From: Deltaproteobacteria bacterium Ga0077539
GTDB taxonomy: Bacteria > Myxococcota_A > Polyangia > Polyangiales > Ga0077539
Reading direction: 5' to 3'
NCBI GenBank assembly: GCA_001465015.1
Contig: LNEO01000197.1
Location: 1 to 64,000, forward strand
Length of the DNA: 64,000 bases
Below the pieces are notes generated by a model. That model worked only from the letters and a program-made list of their open reading frames with translations. It was not told the DNA's origin and ran no database searches. Below, one piece after another: positions 33,904 through 42,887 of the stretch (within the stretch, counting starts at the first letter, position 1; every line of letters begins with the position of its first letter). The translations under genes and the position numbers were made by a program.

Positions 33904-34886
33904 GCCGAGAGTCCGACGCGCTCGCAGAGGTGCTCGCGGCGCCGGACGACGATGTTCCGCGGATGGGGTACGCGGATCTGTTGGTGGCGCGAGGCGATCC
34001 GCGTGGGGAGTTCATTCGGATCCAGTGCGCGATCAGCAACGGGGACGTCGAGTACCTCGAGAAGAAAGAGCTCCGCGAACGCGCGGCGAAGCTGCTATCG
34101 GAGCACGGAAAGGGCTGGCTCGAGGCGGCGGGGCTCACTGACAAGATCGAGGTCGAGTGGCGCCGCGGGTTCGTCGACGTCGTGTCGTTGACCGGCGAGC
34201 AGTTCGCTGGTGAGCTCGGCGAGGCGCTGTTCGCGCGCGAGCCCGTTCGCCACGCGTGCATCCGAGTCAACTCCGAGCGCGTCGCGAAGCGGATCGGCGC
34301 TGCGCCACATCTGTCGCGGCTGACGGCGCTCACGCTCGAGGGCCTCTCGGGAGGCTCTGTGCTCGAGCCGATCCTCGCCGCCGACCTCTCTGCCCTTCGC
34401 GCCGCCAATTTCGGAACGATGGTCGACCCCGAGTCGTTGCCCACCGTCACCGGCGCTCGTTCGCTCGCCAACGTCGAGCGTCTGTCGATTTCGGGCTCGG
34501 ATATCGGCGGCGAGTTCGCCGGTGCATTTCGGGACTGGCGCCTCGTCTCGCTGCAGACGCTCTTTGCGTCGCGCTGCGGCCTGCTCGACTCGGACCTCGC
34601 GGCGATCGCGAAGAGCGACGCGCTCTCGCAGCTCGTCACGCTCTGCGTCGCGCGCAACGAGTATGGCGCGACGGGCCTGCGCGCGCTCGTCGACAGCCCC
34701 AACTCCGCGACGCTCGAGTCGCTCGAGATCGACCTGTGCAACGCCGAAGCGATGACGCTGCTCGCGGAGTGCAAGGGGCTCGCGCGACTTCGTCGAGTGA
34801 TGATCGCCGGCTACGAGTATCGCCTGCCGGCGGACCTTCGAAAGCGGTTGAAGAAGCGCTTCGGACGCGGCCTGCGATGGGACTGA
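33900..34886 (+). CDS. TIGR02996-domain leucine-rich-repeat protein
   Basis: A 328-residue protein. Residues about 5-45 match the TIGR02996 signature found in repeat-rich families of planctomycetes and myxobacteria: LAEVLAAPDDDVPRMGYADL, then ARGDPRGEFIRIQ. The rest is leucine-rich repeats: LTALTLEGLSGG, ANVERLSISGSDIGG, LVTLCVARNEYGATGLRALV, LESLEIDLCNAEA. It contains no enzyme motif, so a protein-binding role is likely. The GTG start lies inside GTGA shared with the RT stop, which indicates translational coupling. That makes it the natural partner of the reverse transcriptase. It is convergent with the next gene (4 bp). Confidence 0.83.
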   Translation: MSRESDALAEVLAAPDDDVPRMGYADLLVARGDPRGEFIRIQCAISNGDVEYLEKKELRERAAKLLSEHGKGWLEAAGLTDKIEVEWRRGFVDVVSLTGEQFAGELGEALFAREPVRHACIRVNSERVAKRIGAAPHLSRLTALTLEGLSGGSVLEPILAADLSALRAANFGTMVDPESLPTVTGARSLANVERLSISGSDIGGEFAGAFRDWRLVSLQTLFASRCGLLDSDLAAIAKSDALSQLVTLCVARNEYGATGLRALVDSPNSATLESLEIDLCNAEAMTLLAECKGLARLRRVMIAGYEYRLPADLRKRLKKRFGRGLRWD

Positions 34887-34890
34887 GCGC

Positions 34891-35676
34891 TCACACCGAC
34901 GGCGCGACGAGGACGGTTCGCTCGTCCGCAAGCTCGTCGAGCGCGTAGCCGAGCTCCCACAGCGCGATCACCGCATCGAAGGGCGAGTCGATTCCGAAGG
35001 ACACCAGTCGCGCGTGCCACCCGACGAGCGCGGCGACGTCCCACGCAACGGGCCCTGTGTGCTTCAGCACCGCGTCGCGCAGCGCTGACACGGCAGCGTC
35101 GATGTCCGTCTCGAGGCCTGCGCGCAACGCTTCGTCGCCCTTTGCCGTGGAGGCAGCGCACGCCGCGGCGAAGAGCTGCTCGCCGGTTCGATCCTGGGCC
35201 CTCGCGCAGAAGCGCGCGCGAAAGCGCTTGGGGTCGACGAACCGCCATCCGACGGCTTGAGGCGCGTGTGCAGTTTTCAAGAGCGCGTGGGCCTTCGACG
35301 CGAAGGTCCTCGCGAGCGACTCCGCGGTCGTGACTCCGCTCGGGTCGCTGGCGAGCGTGACCGCGTCGCGCACCGTCCCGGGGCTCTCGCCCCCGCGCTC
35401 GAAGCGCCTGCGATCGTCCGCGAGCCACTCGGTCGGCGCGACGGTCTCCCACGCCTCGCGACCGGTCGTCGGTCCCTGCCACGATCCGTCGGCGGTCACG
35501 ACGAGGGCGAGCGCTGCTTTGAACTTGTCTTTTGGATCGATCTCGAGCGCGCTCGCGACGTCCGACGCGCGGGCGCACGTCACGCTCGCGAGGCACCGAA
35601 CGAGCTCGGGGCGCGAGGGCCGCAGGATCTTGTCGCCGAGCGTACGGATCCGATCGATGTCGATTTCAGTCCACAC
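34891..35676 (-). CDS. Hypothetical protein, paralogue of the 40462 gene
   Basis: A 261-residue, mostly helical cytoplasmic protein of unknown function. Blocks shared with the product of 40462-41424 point to a distant paralogue: RPELVRCLASVTCA against RPKLASALTCVLAM, AWETVAPTEWLADDRRRF against AWEAVVSHELVPESWFDDPSRRF, GWRFVDPKRFRARF against LWQFDDEAFFAQRW, and a C-terminal SPFDAVIALWELGYAL against NPFAPLAEVFSQGFVVAAL. No catalytic motif was recognised. It lies 11 bp downstream of the 2-oxoglutarate/iron oxygenase gene in the same direction, so the two are probably one operon. Confidence 0.7.
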   Translation of the reverse strand: MWTEIDIDRIRTLGDKILRPSRPELVRCLASVTCARASDVASALEIDPKDKFKAALALVVTADGSWQGPTTGREAWETVAPTEWLADDRRRFERGGESPGTVRDAVTLASDPSGVTTAESLARTFASKAHALLKTAHAPQAVGWRFVDPKRFRARFCARAQDRTGEQLFAAACAASTAKGDEALRAGLETDIDAAVSALRDAVLKHTGPVAWDVAALVGWHARLVSFGIDSPFDAVIALWELGYALDELADERTVLVAPSV

Positions 35677-35687
35677 GGAGCGATCGC

Positions 35688-36794
35688 TCAGCGTCCGGCG
35701 CCTTCACGCGCTCGGATGTCCGCGAGGCGGTCGTAGTGGCGGTAGCCGAGCCGGTCGATCGCGCTCTTGGGGGCCAGCGCGATGTCGACGAGCGTCTTGA
35801 TCGCGTAGGTGCCCGAGAGCACCGGCGGCCCGTAGGCGCGCACCGTCGCTTCGTCGCAAAACGACTCGAGAGGAAACAACACCGTGTCCGTGTGCACGTG
35901 AACGAAGTGCGCCATCGAGAGCCGCGAGTATCCCGGGCTGCCCGGCGCGGTGATCACGTGCGGCGTCGCGAGCAGTCGACCGCCGGTGAGGATCTCGAGC
36001 TGCTGACCGACCTGCGAGACGATGCAGCCTGGGGGCGCGGTCCCGGCGACGAGCTCACCGTTTGGGTGCTCCTTGGTCGGACGCGTCCGAAGAAACAGCC
36101 CGCTCTTGTCATCGGGCTTGGGGCAGGTCTTGCCGCTCGGGTCGAGGAAGCGTCCGCCGGGGAGCAGCGTGAGCAGGTTGAAGTCCGTGTGCTCTTCGCC
36201 CCAGAGGATGTCGGTCCCGACCTGATCCTTCGAGAGCGGAAGGTATCGAAGCGAGCGCGTCACGTGAGGGCCGTTTTCAGTGAGCCTCGAGAAGGAGTCT
36301 TCTTGCAGTCGCAGCGCCATCGCGCAGCCGCGAAGGAGCTGCAGACCGATCACGTGCAGCTGGTGGCCGATCGTCATCATTCCGTCGCGAAACGCAGGGA
36401 TCCCTTCGGGCCACACGTTGTCCGCATAGATCTGCGGGTACACCGTCTGGTCGCGTCGATGGCACGGTTCGGGCGCGCAGAAGTAGCACTCTTTGAAGTC
36501 GGGCTGACCTCCGGCGACGACGGCCTGTTCGGTGTTGGGGGGAGTCCAGCCGCGCTGATACCAGAGGCTCTCACCGCCCATGCGACGCTTCTCGCTCTCG
36601 GGGCGCGCGCAAAACTCGAGATACGAGTCGTAGAACGTGTCGAGGCTGACCGGGTCGATGCCGTGCCCTTTCACGTAGAGCAGTCCGAAGTGCCCGTAGC
36701 CAACGCGAATGGCCTCGGCGGCGTTGGCGCGAACCATCGGGTCGCGGCTCGAGAGGTCCGCGAGGTCGAGCACAGGGATCTTCGTCGTCGTCAT
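35688..36794 (-). CDS. 2-oxoglutarate/Fe(II) dioxygenase, isopenicillin N synthase family
   Basis: A 368-residue non-haem iron oxygenase. The N-terminal DIOX_N region (KIPVLDLADLSSRDPMVRAN and FGLLYVKGHGID) is followed by the double-stranded beta-helix. The iron ligands are H202 and D204 in EEHTDF and H279 in ATPHVI. R291 and S293 (YSRLSMAHFVH) form the RxS pair that binds 2-oxoglutarate or the substrate carboxylate. The Cys-rich segment KECYFCAPEPC (about 101-111) is less usual. The substrate cannot be predicted. It heads a unit with the small hypothetical gene downstream and diverges from hflX across 151 bp. Confidence 0.9.
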   Translation of the reverse strand: MTTTKIPVLDLADLSSRDPMVRANAAEAIRVGYGHFGLLYVKGHGIDPVSLDTFYDSYLEFCARPESEKRRMGGESLWYQRGWTPPNTEQAVVAGGQPDFKECYFCAPEPCHRRDQTVYPQIYADNVWPEGIPAFRDGMMTIGHQLHVIGLQLLRGCAMALRLQEDSFSRLTENGPHVTRSLRYLPLSKDQVGTDILWGEEHTDFNLLTLLPGGRFLDPSGKTCPKPDDKSGLFLRTRPTKEHPNGELVAGTAPPGCIVSQVGQQLEILTGGRLLATPHVITAPGSPGYSRLSMAHFVHVHTDTVLFPLESFCDEATVRAYGPPVLSGTYAIKTLVDIALAPKSAIDRLGYRHYDRLADIRAREGAGR

Positions 36795-36945
36795 CGCGTA
36801 ACAACAGGTCCTTTCGTGTGCGCATCGGCGCGCGGGAACCGCTCGACGATGGCTGTTCGCGACACTGCCACAAGTGCCTGCGGGTGTGATCGATGATCGT
36901 CGCGCCTTGCGCAGGCAGGCGTCGCGCTGTACCCGTGGCCGCCTG

Positions 36946-38346
36946 ATGACCGAACGTGCTCAAAAGAAGCCGCCCGCGGTGCTGGTCGGCGTGCAGCTGG
37001 ACGGCGTCGACGACGACGAGTTTCGCGCGTCGATGGCCGAGCTGGCGCGGCTCGTTTCGACGCTCGGGTACGAGCCGATCGCCGAGCTGTGCCAGCGCCG
37101 CGATCACCTCGCGCCCGCCGCCGTGCTGGGCGAGGGAAAGCTCGAAGAGCTCGGAAAGCTCACCGGCGGAAAGGGGCGCGTGCCGTCCGCGGCCAAGGCG
37201 AAGACGACCAAGGCGCGCGAGCGTTTCGAGAAGCGCGACGATGGCGTCGAGGATCTCGATGACGGTGTAGACGAGGAGCAAGAAGAGCCGTCGGACACGC
37301 TGCCGGATGGGCGTCCGCGGCCGAAGCTCGTCGCGGTCGACCACGAGCTCAGCCCGAGCCAGGCCCGCAACCTCGAGAAGGCCTGCGGCGTCACGGTGCT
37401 CGATCGCACCGGCGTGATCGTCGAGATCTTTCACCGTCACGCGCGGAGCCGCGAGGCGAAGCTGCAGGTCGAGCTCGCGAGGCTCAAGTACGTCGCGCCC
37501 CGGCTGCGCGAGGGCTCGGGCGGCGATCGACAGCGCGGCGGAATCGGCGGAAAGGGAGCGGGCGAGAGCGCGCTCGAGCTCGATCGTCGCCGCATTCGCG
37601 ATCGCGTCGCAGAGATCGAAGAGGAGATCACCTCGCTCGAGCGCGATCAGGACAACCGGCGCGCGCGAAGGCGCGACGCGATGCGCGTGGCGCTCGTCGG
37701 CTACACCAACGCAGGAAAGAGCTCGCTCATGCGCGCGCTCACCGGCAGCGAGGTGTACGTCGAGGACAAGCTCTTCGCGACGCTCGACACCACGGTGCGC
37801 GCGCTTCAGCCCGAGACGCGGCCGCGCATCCTCGTGAGCGACACCGTTGGGTTCATCAAGAAGCTCCCGCACGACCTGGTGGCGAGCTTTCGATCGACGC
37901 TGGACGAGGCGCACGAGGCGTCGCTGCTCTTGTTCGTCGCAGACGCTTCGGATCCGACGTTTCGCTCGCAGCTCGCGGTCACCCGCTCGGTCCTCTCGGA
38001 GATCGGCGCGCTCGAGACGCCGTCGCGCCTCGTGCTCAACAAGTGTGATCGGCTCACGAGCGAGCAGCGCTCGGAGCTGCTGGTCGAGTTTCCCGAGGCG
38101 ATTCCGGTAAGCGCGCACGCCCCCGAGGACGTCTCGCGCCTGCGCCAGTGGCTTATCGACTATTTCGATCAGAGCCTCGTCGAGCTGCACCTGGAGGCGC
38201 CGCACCGCATCGCCGGCGCGCTCGTCGCCGAGGCCCACGCGCGCGGGCGGGTCGTCGACGAGAGCTGGGACGACGAGGGCGCGAAGATCGTCGTTCGCGC
38301 GACCCCCGAGGACGCTGCCCGGCTGCGGGCGTTGGCCCTGCGCTGA
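36946..38346 (+). CDS. hflX: Ribosome-splitting GTPase HflX
   Basis: A 466-residue GTPase that rescues stalled ribosomes by splitting them. The N-terminal HflX domain has AELARLVSTLGYEPIAE and GEGKLEEL. It continues after an unusual acidic and basic insertion (about 74-127, including EDLDDGVDEEQEEPSD) with VDHELSPSQARNLEKACGVTVLDRTGVI. Then come the HflX signature (RLREGSGGDRQRGGIGGKG) and a G domain with VALVGYTNAGKSS, DTVGFIKKLPHDLV and NKCDRL. The start is the ATG giving MTERAQKKPPAVLVGVQ. The gene precedes a string of secreted-protein genes but has no obvious functional link to them. Confidence 0.94.
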   Translation: MTERAQKKPPAVLVGVQLDGVDDDEFRASMAELARLVSTLGYEPIAELCQRRDHLAPAAVLGEGKLEELGKLTGGKGRVPSAAKAKTTKARERFEKRDDGVEDLDDGVDEEQEEPSDTLPDGRPRPKLVAVDHELSPSQARNLEKACGVTVLDRTGVIVEIFHRHARSREAKLQVELARLKYVAPRLREGSGGDRQRGGIGGKGAGESALELDRRRIRDRVAEIEEEITSLERDQDNRRARRRDAMRVALVGYTNAGKSSLMRALTGSEVYVEDKLFATLDTTVRALQPETRPRILVSDTVGFIKKLPHDLVASFRSTLDEAHEASLLLFVADASDPTFRSQLAVTRSVLSEIGALETPSRLVLNKCDRLTSEQRSELLVEFPEAIPVSAHAPEDVSRLRQWLIDYFDQSLVELHLEAPHRIAGALVAEAHARGRVVDESWDDEGAKIVVRATPEDAARLRALALR

Positions 38347-38426
38347 GCGGTCGCGCGCGGAAATCGCCCTCGGTTTCGCAGGACTCGCTTCGACAACGCC
38401 CGCGGTGCGACTACCATCCTGCCCTC

Positions 38427-39851
38427 ATGACGGGTCGTACTACATGGCTTCGAAGCTCGGCGTTGCTCTGCGTCGCGTGCTCGGCTTGCGGGGGCGTCGT
38501 TCGTCCGGCGGGCGGCGATGCCGCGGCGGATGTTCGGGTCAACGCGGACGCTCGAGCGGACGTCGTGCCCGACGTACGCGACGTTGTGGTGCCCGCGGAC
38601 GTCAGGCCGGTCTGTCCGGCGGGTGAGTCCGCCCTCGGACGGTGCGACGGGTCGATCTTGATTCGATGTGTCGACGGCGTGACCGACAGCCAGGTGTGCG
38701 GACCGGAGACGCGCTGCGTCGGACCGTCCGGCGCGACCCCGGCGCAGTGCGAGCGCCTGCAGACGGGCTCTGTCTCGGTCAGCGGCCGCGTTCAATACGC
38801 GCGCAGGCCGCTGACGACGCGAGGTCTGGGACCCGCCGCGCTGCAGCCGCTCGGCGGCGTCACGGTGCAGCTCCTCGACGCCGGAGGCACCGCGCGAGCG
38901 TCGACGACGACAGACCCCATGGGCAACTACACGCTCCGCGCGGAGCTCGCCATGGGGTCGATGGTCTCGATCCGCGCGCGCCCTGCGCGCAGCGACGCGA
39001 GCTACCAGTTCTCGGTCGAGAACTTCGGCGGCGCGGTCTATGGCACCGCGACGCCAGCGTTCGCCGCAGAAGCGATGGTCACGCGCGACCTCGACATCCA
39101 AGAGGCCAACAACGCCGGCGCGTACGCGATCTTCGACACGATTCGAAACGGCCTGGACTACGTGCGTCGGACGCTTCCTCGCGCCGCGCCGCTGCTCCGC
39201 GTTCGATGGGAGCGAGGACGCACGCCCCCCGGCGGGACCTCGTACTTCGTTCGCGGGCAGAACGCGATCTACTTGCTCGGAGGACCGTCGGACAGCGACG
39301 AGTTCGACTTGCCCGTGATCTTCCACGAGTTCGGCCACTTCGTTGAGCAAAACTACTCGCGAACGAGCTCGCCGGGCGGCGCGCACGACGGCTCTCCGAC
39401 GGACCCGCGCCTCGCGTGGGGCGAGGGGTGGGGAACGTGGTTCGGCTGCGTCGCCAACAACGACAGCCAGTACCTCGACGCGCTGATCTCCGGCGGTCTC
39501 CGCGTGCAACGCGACCTCGCCAACTTGCCCTTGGTTCGTCAGAACATGGGCGATCCCATGCAGCCCATCTCGCAGCCAGTGGGCGAGTACCTCGTCGGCG
39601 GCTCGCTCTGGGCGTTGTCGAGCGTCGGGATGGATCGCGCCGCGCAGGTCGACAAGCTGCTCGCCGTATCCCTTCGGCATTTCACGCGGATGCCGCCGCC
39701 CGATCGCGGCGTGACCGGCGTGGACTTCGTGGACTTCTTGGACGGGTACCTCTGTCTGCACGGCGGCGCCGATCGCTCGGTGATCGAGAACTACGTCGTG
39801 ACGCAGCGGCGCTTTCCGTATGATTTCAACTTCGCAGGAGTGTGCCGATGA
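38427..39851 (+). CDS. Secreted zinc-metalloprotease-like lipoprotein
   Basis: A 474-residue protein with a lipoprotein-type signal (Cys at 15-21), an Asp/Ala/Val-rich spacer, and a Cys-containing segment (CPAGESALGRC). A carboxypeptidase-regulatory-like beta domain follows (SVSGRVQYARRP...GGVTVQLLDAGG...DPMGNYTLRAE). The C-terminal domain has the zinc motif H300-E-F-G-H304 and a downstream Glu in LAWGEGWGTWFG, suggesting a gluzincin-type metallopeptidase. The substrate is unknown. The ATG at 38427 begins the signal. The stop overlaps the next start as ATGA, so it heads a coupled run of genes. Confidence 0.82.
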   Translation: MTGRTTWLRSSALLCVACSACGGVVRPAGGDAAADVRVNADARADVVPDVRDVVVPADVRPVCPAGESALGRCDGSILIRCVDGVTDSQVCGPETRCVGPSGATPAQCERLQTGSVSVSGRVQYARRPLTTRGLGPAALQPLGGVTVQLLDAGGTARASTTTDPMGNYTLRAELAMGSMVSIRARPARSDASYQFSVENFGGAVYGTATPAFAAEAMVTRDLDIQEANNAGAYAIFDTIRNGLDYVRRTLPRAAPLLRVRWERGRTPPGGTSYFVRGQNAIYLLGGPSDSDEFDLPVIFHEFGHFVEQNYSRTSSPGGAHDGSPTDPRLAWGEGWGTWFGCVANNDSQYLDALISGGLRVQRDLANLPLVRQNMGDPMQPISQPVGEYLVGGSLWALSSVGMDRAAQVDKLLAVSLRHFTRMPPPDRGVTGVDFVDFLDGYLCLHGGADRSVIENYVVTQRRFPYDFNFAGVCR

Positions 39852-40465
39852 GCGTCGTGTCGCGGCTTTTTTCCGCGGGCCTCGCGGTCAGCTTGATTGC
39901 GTGTGTTCGTCCACCGGAGCCCTCAGCGTCGCGCGCGACGCGCGAGCCGACTCCCGCAACCGCAGCGCAGGCTCCGCCGTCGTCGCACGCCGATCACGCG
40001 AGGTCCGAACGCAAGCCGGACACCGGCGCGCGCATCGCGATCGACCTCGCCCCGACCCAGGGCGACTCGACCGAGCTGACCGTTCGCGTCACTGCCAGCC
40101 GTGCGATGCCAGCTTCCAAGCTCAGGATCGGCACCGAGCTCCCGGCGCGCGTCGACGGAGTGGCCGAGTGGACCCTCGCGCCGATGACAACGGGCGCCGT
40201 CGTGACGCGAACCGTCCGCGTTCACCGCGGACAGACGGGCGGGACGGTCGGCGCGCTCGTGACCGCGAGCGTCGAGGTCGGAGGCGCTGGCGGCGCGGTG
40301 ACCGACATGGAGGTCGCGTGGGCCTTCGGGCCGGCAGACCCGTCCCGCGTGCTCGGCCGCTCGAGCCTCGAGCTCGGCGAGGACGGCGTCGGATCGCTCG
40401 GACCCAATGATCGAGTCGTGCGCACTCCGGAGGGCGAGCGCGTGCACGAGTCGATCGTGCGATGA
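39848..40465 (+). CDS. Hypothetical lipoprotein
   Basis: A 205-residue protein with signal peptide MSVVSRLFSAGLAVSLIAC (lipobox LIAC), a Pro/Ala-rich spacer, and a single beta-rich domain of about 130 residues (ELTVRVTASRAMPASKLRI, GAVVTRTVRVHRGQ, GALVTASVEV). It resembles an immunoglobulin-like or transport-accessory domain; I do not recognise a family. The start is the ATG of ATGA overlapping the protease stop, with AGGAG eight bases upstream. Its own stop overlaps the next ATG in the same way. Confidence 0.7.
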   Translation: MSVVSRLFSAGLAVSLIACVRPPEPSASRATREPTPATAAQAPPSSHADHARSERKPDTGARIAIDLAPTQGDSTELTVRVTASRAMPASKLRIGTELPARVDGVAEWTLAPMTTGAVVTRTVRVHRGQTGGTVGALVTASVEVGGAGGAVTDMEVAWAFGPADPSRVLGRSSLELGEDGVGSLGPNDRVVRTPEGERVHESIVR

Positions 40466-41424
40466 GCGCGAGCGAGCCGTTCGACCTCGACGCGATCGTC
40501 GCGCGAACCTTTCGGACCGCTCGTCCCAAGCTGGCTTCTGCGTTGACGTGCGTGCTCGCGATGCCCGAAGACCTCGCGCGCTCCGCAGCGCAGTCCACCC
40601 CCGAGTGGAACGACCGCACGGGCTGGCTCTCTTGGACCGATCCCGCCGTCGGTCCCCAGCGCTTTCGCCTCGATCGCGGCCACTTCGATCCCGCGTCCGC
40701 GTGGGAGGCCGTCGTGTCGCACGAGCTCGTCCCCGAGTCGTGGTTCGACGACCCGTCTCGACGGTTCATCACTCGCTCGCTGGGTCGGGCGCTGCTCGAT
40801 CGATCGATGGCGCCGCGGCGTCTCCCGCATCCGCACACGCTCCGAGCCTGCGTCGTCGCGGCGGCCAACGCCTCGTCGATGATCGCCGCCGAGCGCCTCT
40901 GCATCGAAGCCTGGACCGCGCTTCGTCCTTGGTCGAATCGTTCGGCGACCCCTTCGTTTCTCTGGCAGTTCGATGACGAGGCGTTCTTCGCGCAACGTTG
41001 GCAACGCTTCGCGCTGCATGGCGCTGCAGAAGCGACCGATCAGCGCGACGACGTCGCGCTTCGCAGCGATGACCGGATCGGCGTCCGCGCCACGCTCGAG
41101 GTCGATCGCGCCGCGCAGGCGCTCGCGCAGGCGGTCGGAGTGCTTGCGTCGCTGTCGGCGTCGCGCGCGGTAGAGCGCTCGCTCGCTCCGTACGAGCGTC
41201 TTTCGTACTCGATCGTGGCCGAGGCAAACCGCTGGGCCGAGGCCGAGGCGCGCGATGAGCGCATCCGCAACACGGCGTCGATCGATCCCTCGCTCTCCGC
41301 GCTCGAAAGCGTCGCGTTCTCGTCGCTGCCCAACCCATTTGCTCCGCTGGCCGAGGTGTTCTCTCAGGGGTTCGTCGTCGCGGCGCTCTTTCCCGTCGTT
41401 CATATCGTGGTGTGCGAAGACTGA
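40462..41424 (+). CDS. Hypothetical protein, paralogue of the 34891 gene
   Basis: A 320-residue, Ala/Arg/Trp-rich helical protein without a signal peptide. Four conserved blocks align with the product of 34891-35676 (listed in that entry), in the same order, so the two share ancestry despite low overall identity. It is longer by an insert around 195-265 (VDRAAQALAQAV...). The function is unknown. It is translationally coupled to the preceding lipoprotein gene by ATGA, and the next gene starts 47 bp downstream. Confidence 0.68.
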   Translation: MSASEPFDLDAIVARTFRTARPKLASALTCVLAMPEDLARSAAQSTPEWNDRTGWLSWTDPAVGPQRFRLDRGHFDPASAWEAVVSHELVPESWFDDPSRRFITRSLGRALLDRSMAPRRLPHPHTLRACVVAAANASSMIAAERLCIEAWTALRPWSNRSATPSFLWQFDDEAFFAQRWQRFALHGAAEATDQRDDVALRSDDRIGVRATLEVDRAAQALAQAVGVLASLSASRAVERSLAPYERLSYSIVAEANRWAEAEARDERIRNTASIDPSLSALESVAFSSLPNPFAPLAEVFSQGFVVAALFPVVHIVVCED

Positions 41425-41471
41425 CCGAGGCGCTTGTGCGCACGTGGCATCGCGGAGTACTGGGTGTTGGC

Positions 41472-42887
41472 ATGAATCGTTTTGGGCGCATCCGCGGTGC
41501 AATCGTGGTCGGATCTACGTTGGGCGCATCGATGTGGCTCGGCGCGTGCGGGCCCGAACGTGCGACGGGCGACGTCGTGGTGCTCGACGCGCGCACGGAC
41601 GTGGCGTCGGACGCCAGTGACTCGCAGTCGCCCGACGTGATGGCCGACGTCGCGCCCGAGGCCGCCGCGCCTTGCCCGATCAACGGCGTCGAGGTCTCGG
41701 GCACCATCCTCGCGCCCAACGGTGAGGACCCGATCGCTGGAGCCGTCGTGTACCTGGCCCGCTCGCGGCCAACTCCGCAGGCGCCTGGCGTAAGCTGCGA
41801 TCGCTGCGAGCTGCCCGCAGACGTCCTCGCGTATTCGGTCAGCGACGCGCAGGGGCGCTGGGCGTTTCTCAGGGGAATCAACGAGTCGGGCTCGTTCTTC
41901 CTCGTTGTGCAGAAGGGTCGATTTCGCCGCGTGGTCCCGTTCGACGCGGTCGCGTGCATGCCGCGCACGGTCGCGCCCGCGATGACCCGGCTTCCTGGCT
42001 CGCGCGCGGAGGGAGAGATCCCGCGCATCCTCGTTGCTTCAGGAGCGAGCGTCGAGCAGATGGACCGTCCGGCGACCGGCGACTGGACCTACGACGACAT
42101 CGCGCGCGTCCTTCGTCGCATCGGGATCACAGAGTTCGACCGCTCCGAACCGTGTCGCCGCGCGACGACCACGACGGACATCACGCAGGTCGCAAACTGC
42201 CCGTTCGGTGGGATCCTCGCCAACCCGACGAACCTCAACAACTACAACGTCGTCGTCGCGCCGTGCGGCGCGCTCGGCTTCAACCGAAGCTGGCAGGTCC
42301 TCGATCACGCGCCCAATCGGGTGATCCCGACCAATGTTCGCGATTGGCTGCGGCGCGGCGGCCGGCTGTACACGTCGGACACGGCGTACGGACTGCTCGC
42401 TCGCTCGGTGCCGCAGGTCGCCACGTTCGCTGGTGGAACGACGCTCACGATGGGCCGCGACCCCGCGAACATCGGCTTCGGCGATCGCCCGCCCGCGGGC
42501 CGCACGTACACGGGTCGCGTGACCGACATGCCGCTTCGCTCGTGGCTCACCGATCGAGGCTCGCTCGCCATGAACGGGAGCATCAGCCTCACAGGGTTCA
42601 TCTCGCCGTGGGTCGCGATCGACACCGTTCCGATGACCACCAGGACCGTCGTCGACGCCGAGGTCGAGTGGTTTACTGCGATTCCCGACACGCCGATGGC
42701 CGCAGGCCGACGCCCGCTCACGATCAGCGCCGACGTGACCGAAGGCGGAGGCTGCGGCCGCATCGTGTTCTCGTCGTACGAGGTCGACAATCGAAGCGCC
42801 TCGCCGACCGCGCCTCTCACGCCGCAAGAGCGCGTGCTCGAATACATGGTCTTCGAGCTGGGCGGGTGCCTCCAGACCCCGGGATGA
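41472..42887 (+). CDS. Hypothetical secreted lipoprotein with carboxypeptidase-regulatory-like domain
   Basis: A 471-residue protein with an N-terminal lipoprotein signal ending LGAC, then an Asp/Val-rich spacer (about 40-75). A beta domain follows (NGVEVSGTILAPNGEDPIAGAVVYLARS... SDAQGRWAF) of the carboxypeptidase-regulatory-like type. A larger C-terminal domain has NYNVVVAPCGAL, NVRDWLRRGGRLYTSDTAYG and CGRIVFSSYEV. That pattern resembles the flavodoxin-like fold of ThuA or glutamine-amidotransferase-like proteins, without a clear catalytic set. The ATG at 41472 begins MNRFGRIRGAI; an earlier ATG at 41412 overlaps the previous gene. The stop overlaps the next start (ATGA). Confidence 0.72.
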   Translation: MNRFGRIRGAIVVGSTLGASMWLGACGPERATGDVVVLDARTDVASDASDSQSPDVMADVAPEAAAPCPINGVEVSGTILAPNGEDPIAGAVVYLARSRPTPQAPGVSCDRCELPADVLAYSVSDAQGRWAFLRGINESGSFFLVVQKGRFRRVVPFDAVACMPRTVAPAMTRLPGSRAEGEIPRILVASGASVEQMDRPATGDWTYDDIARVLRRIGITEFDRSEPCRRATTTTDITQVANCPFGGILANPTNLNNYNVVVAPCGALGFNRSWQVLDHAPNRVIPTNVRDWLRRGGRLYTSDTAYGLLARSVPQVATFAGGTTLTMGRDPANIGFGDRPPAGRTYTGRVTDMPLRSWLTDRGSLAMNGSISLTGFISPWVAIDTVPMTTRTVVDAEVEWFTAIPDTPMAAGRRPLTISADVTEGGGCGRIVFSSYEVDNRSASPTAPLTPQERVLEYMVFELGGCLQTPG

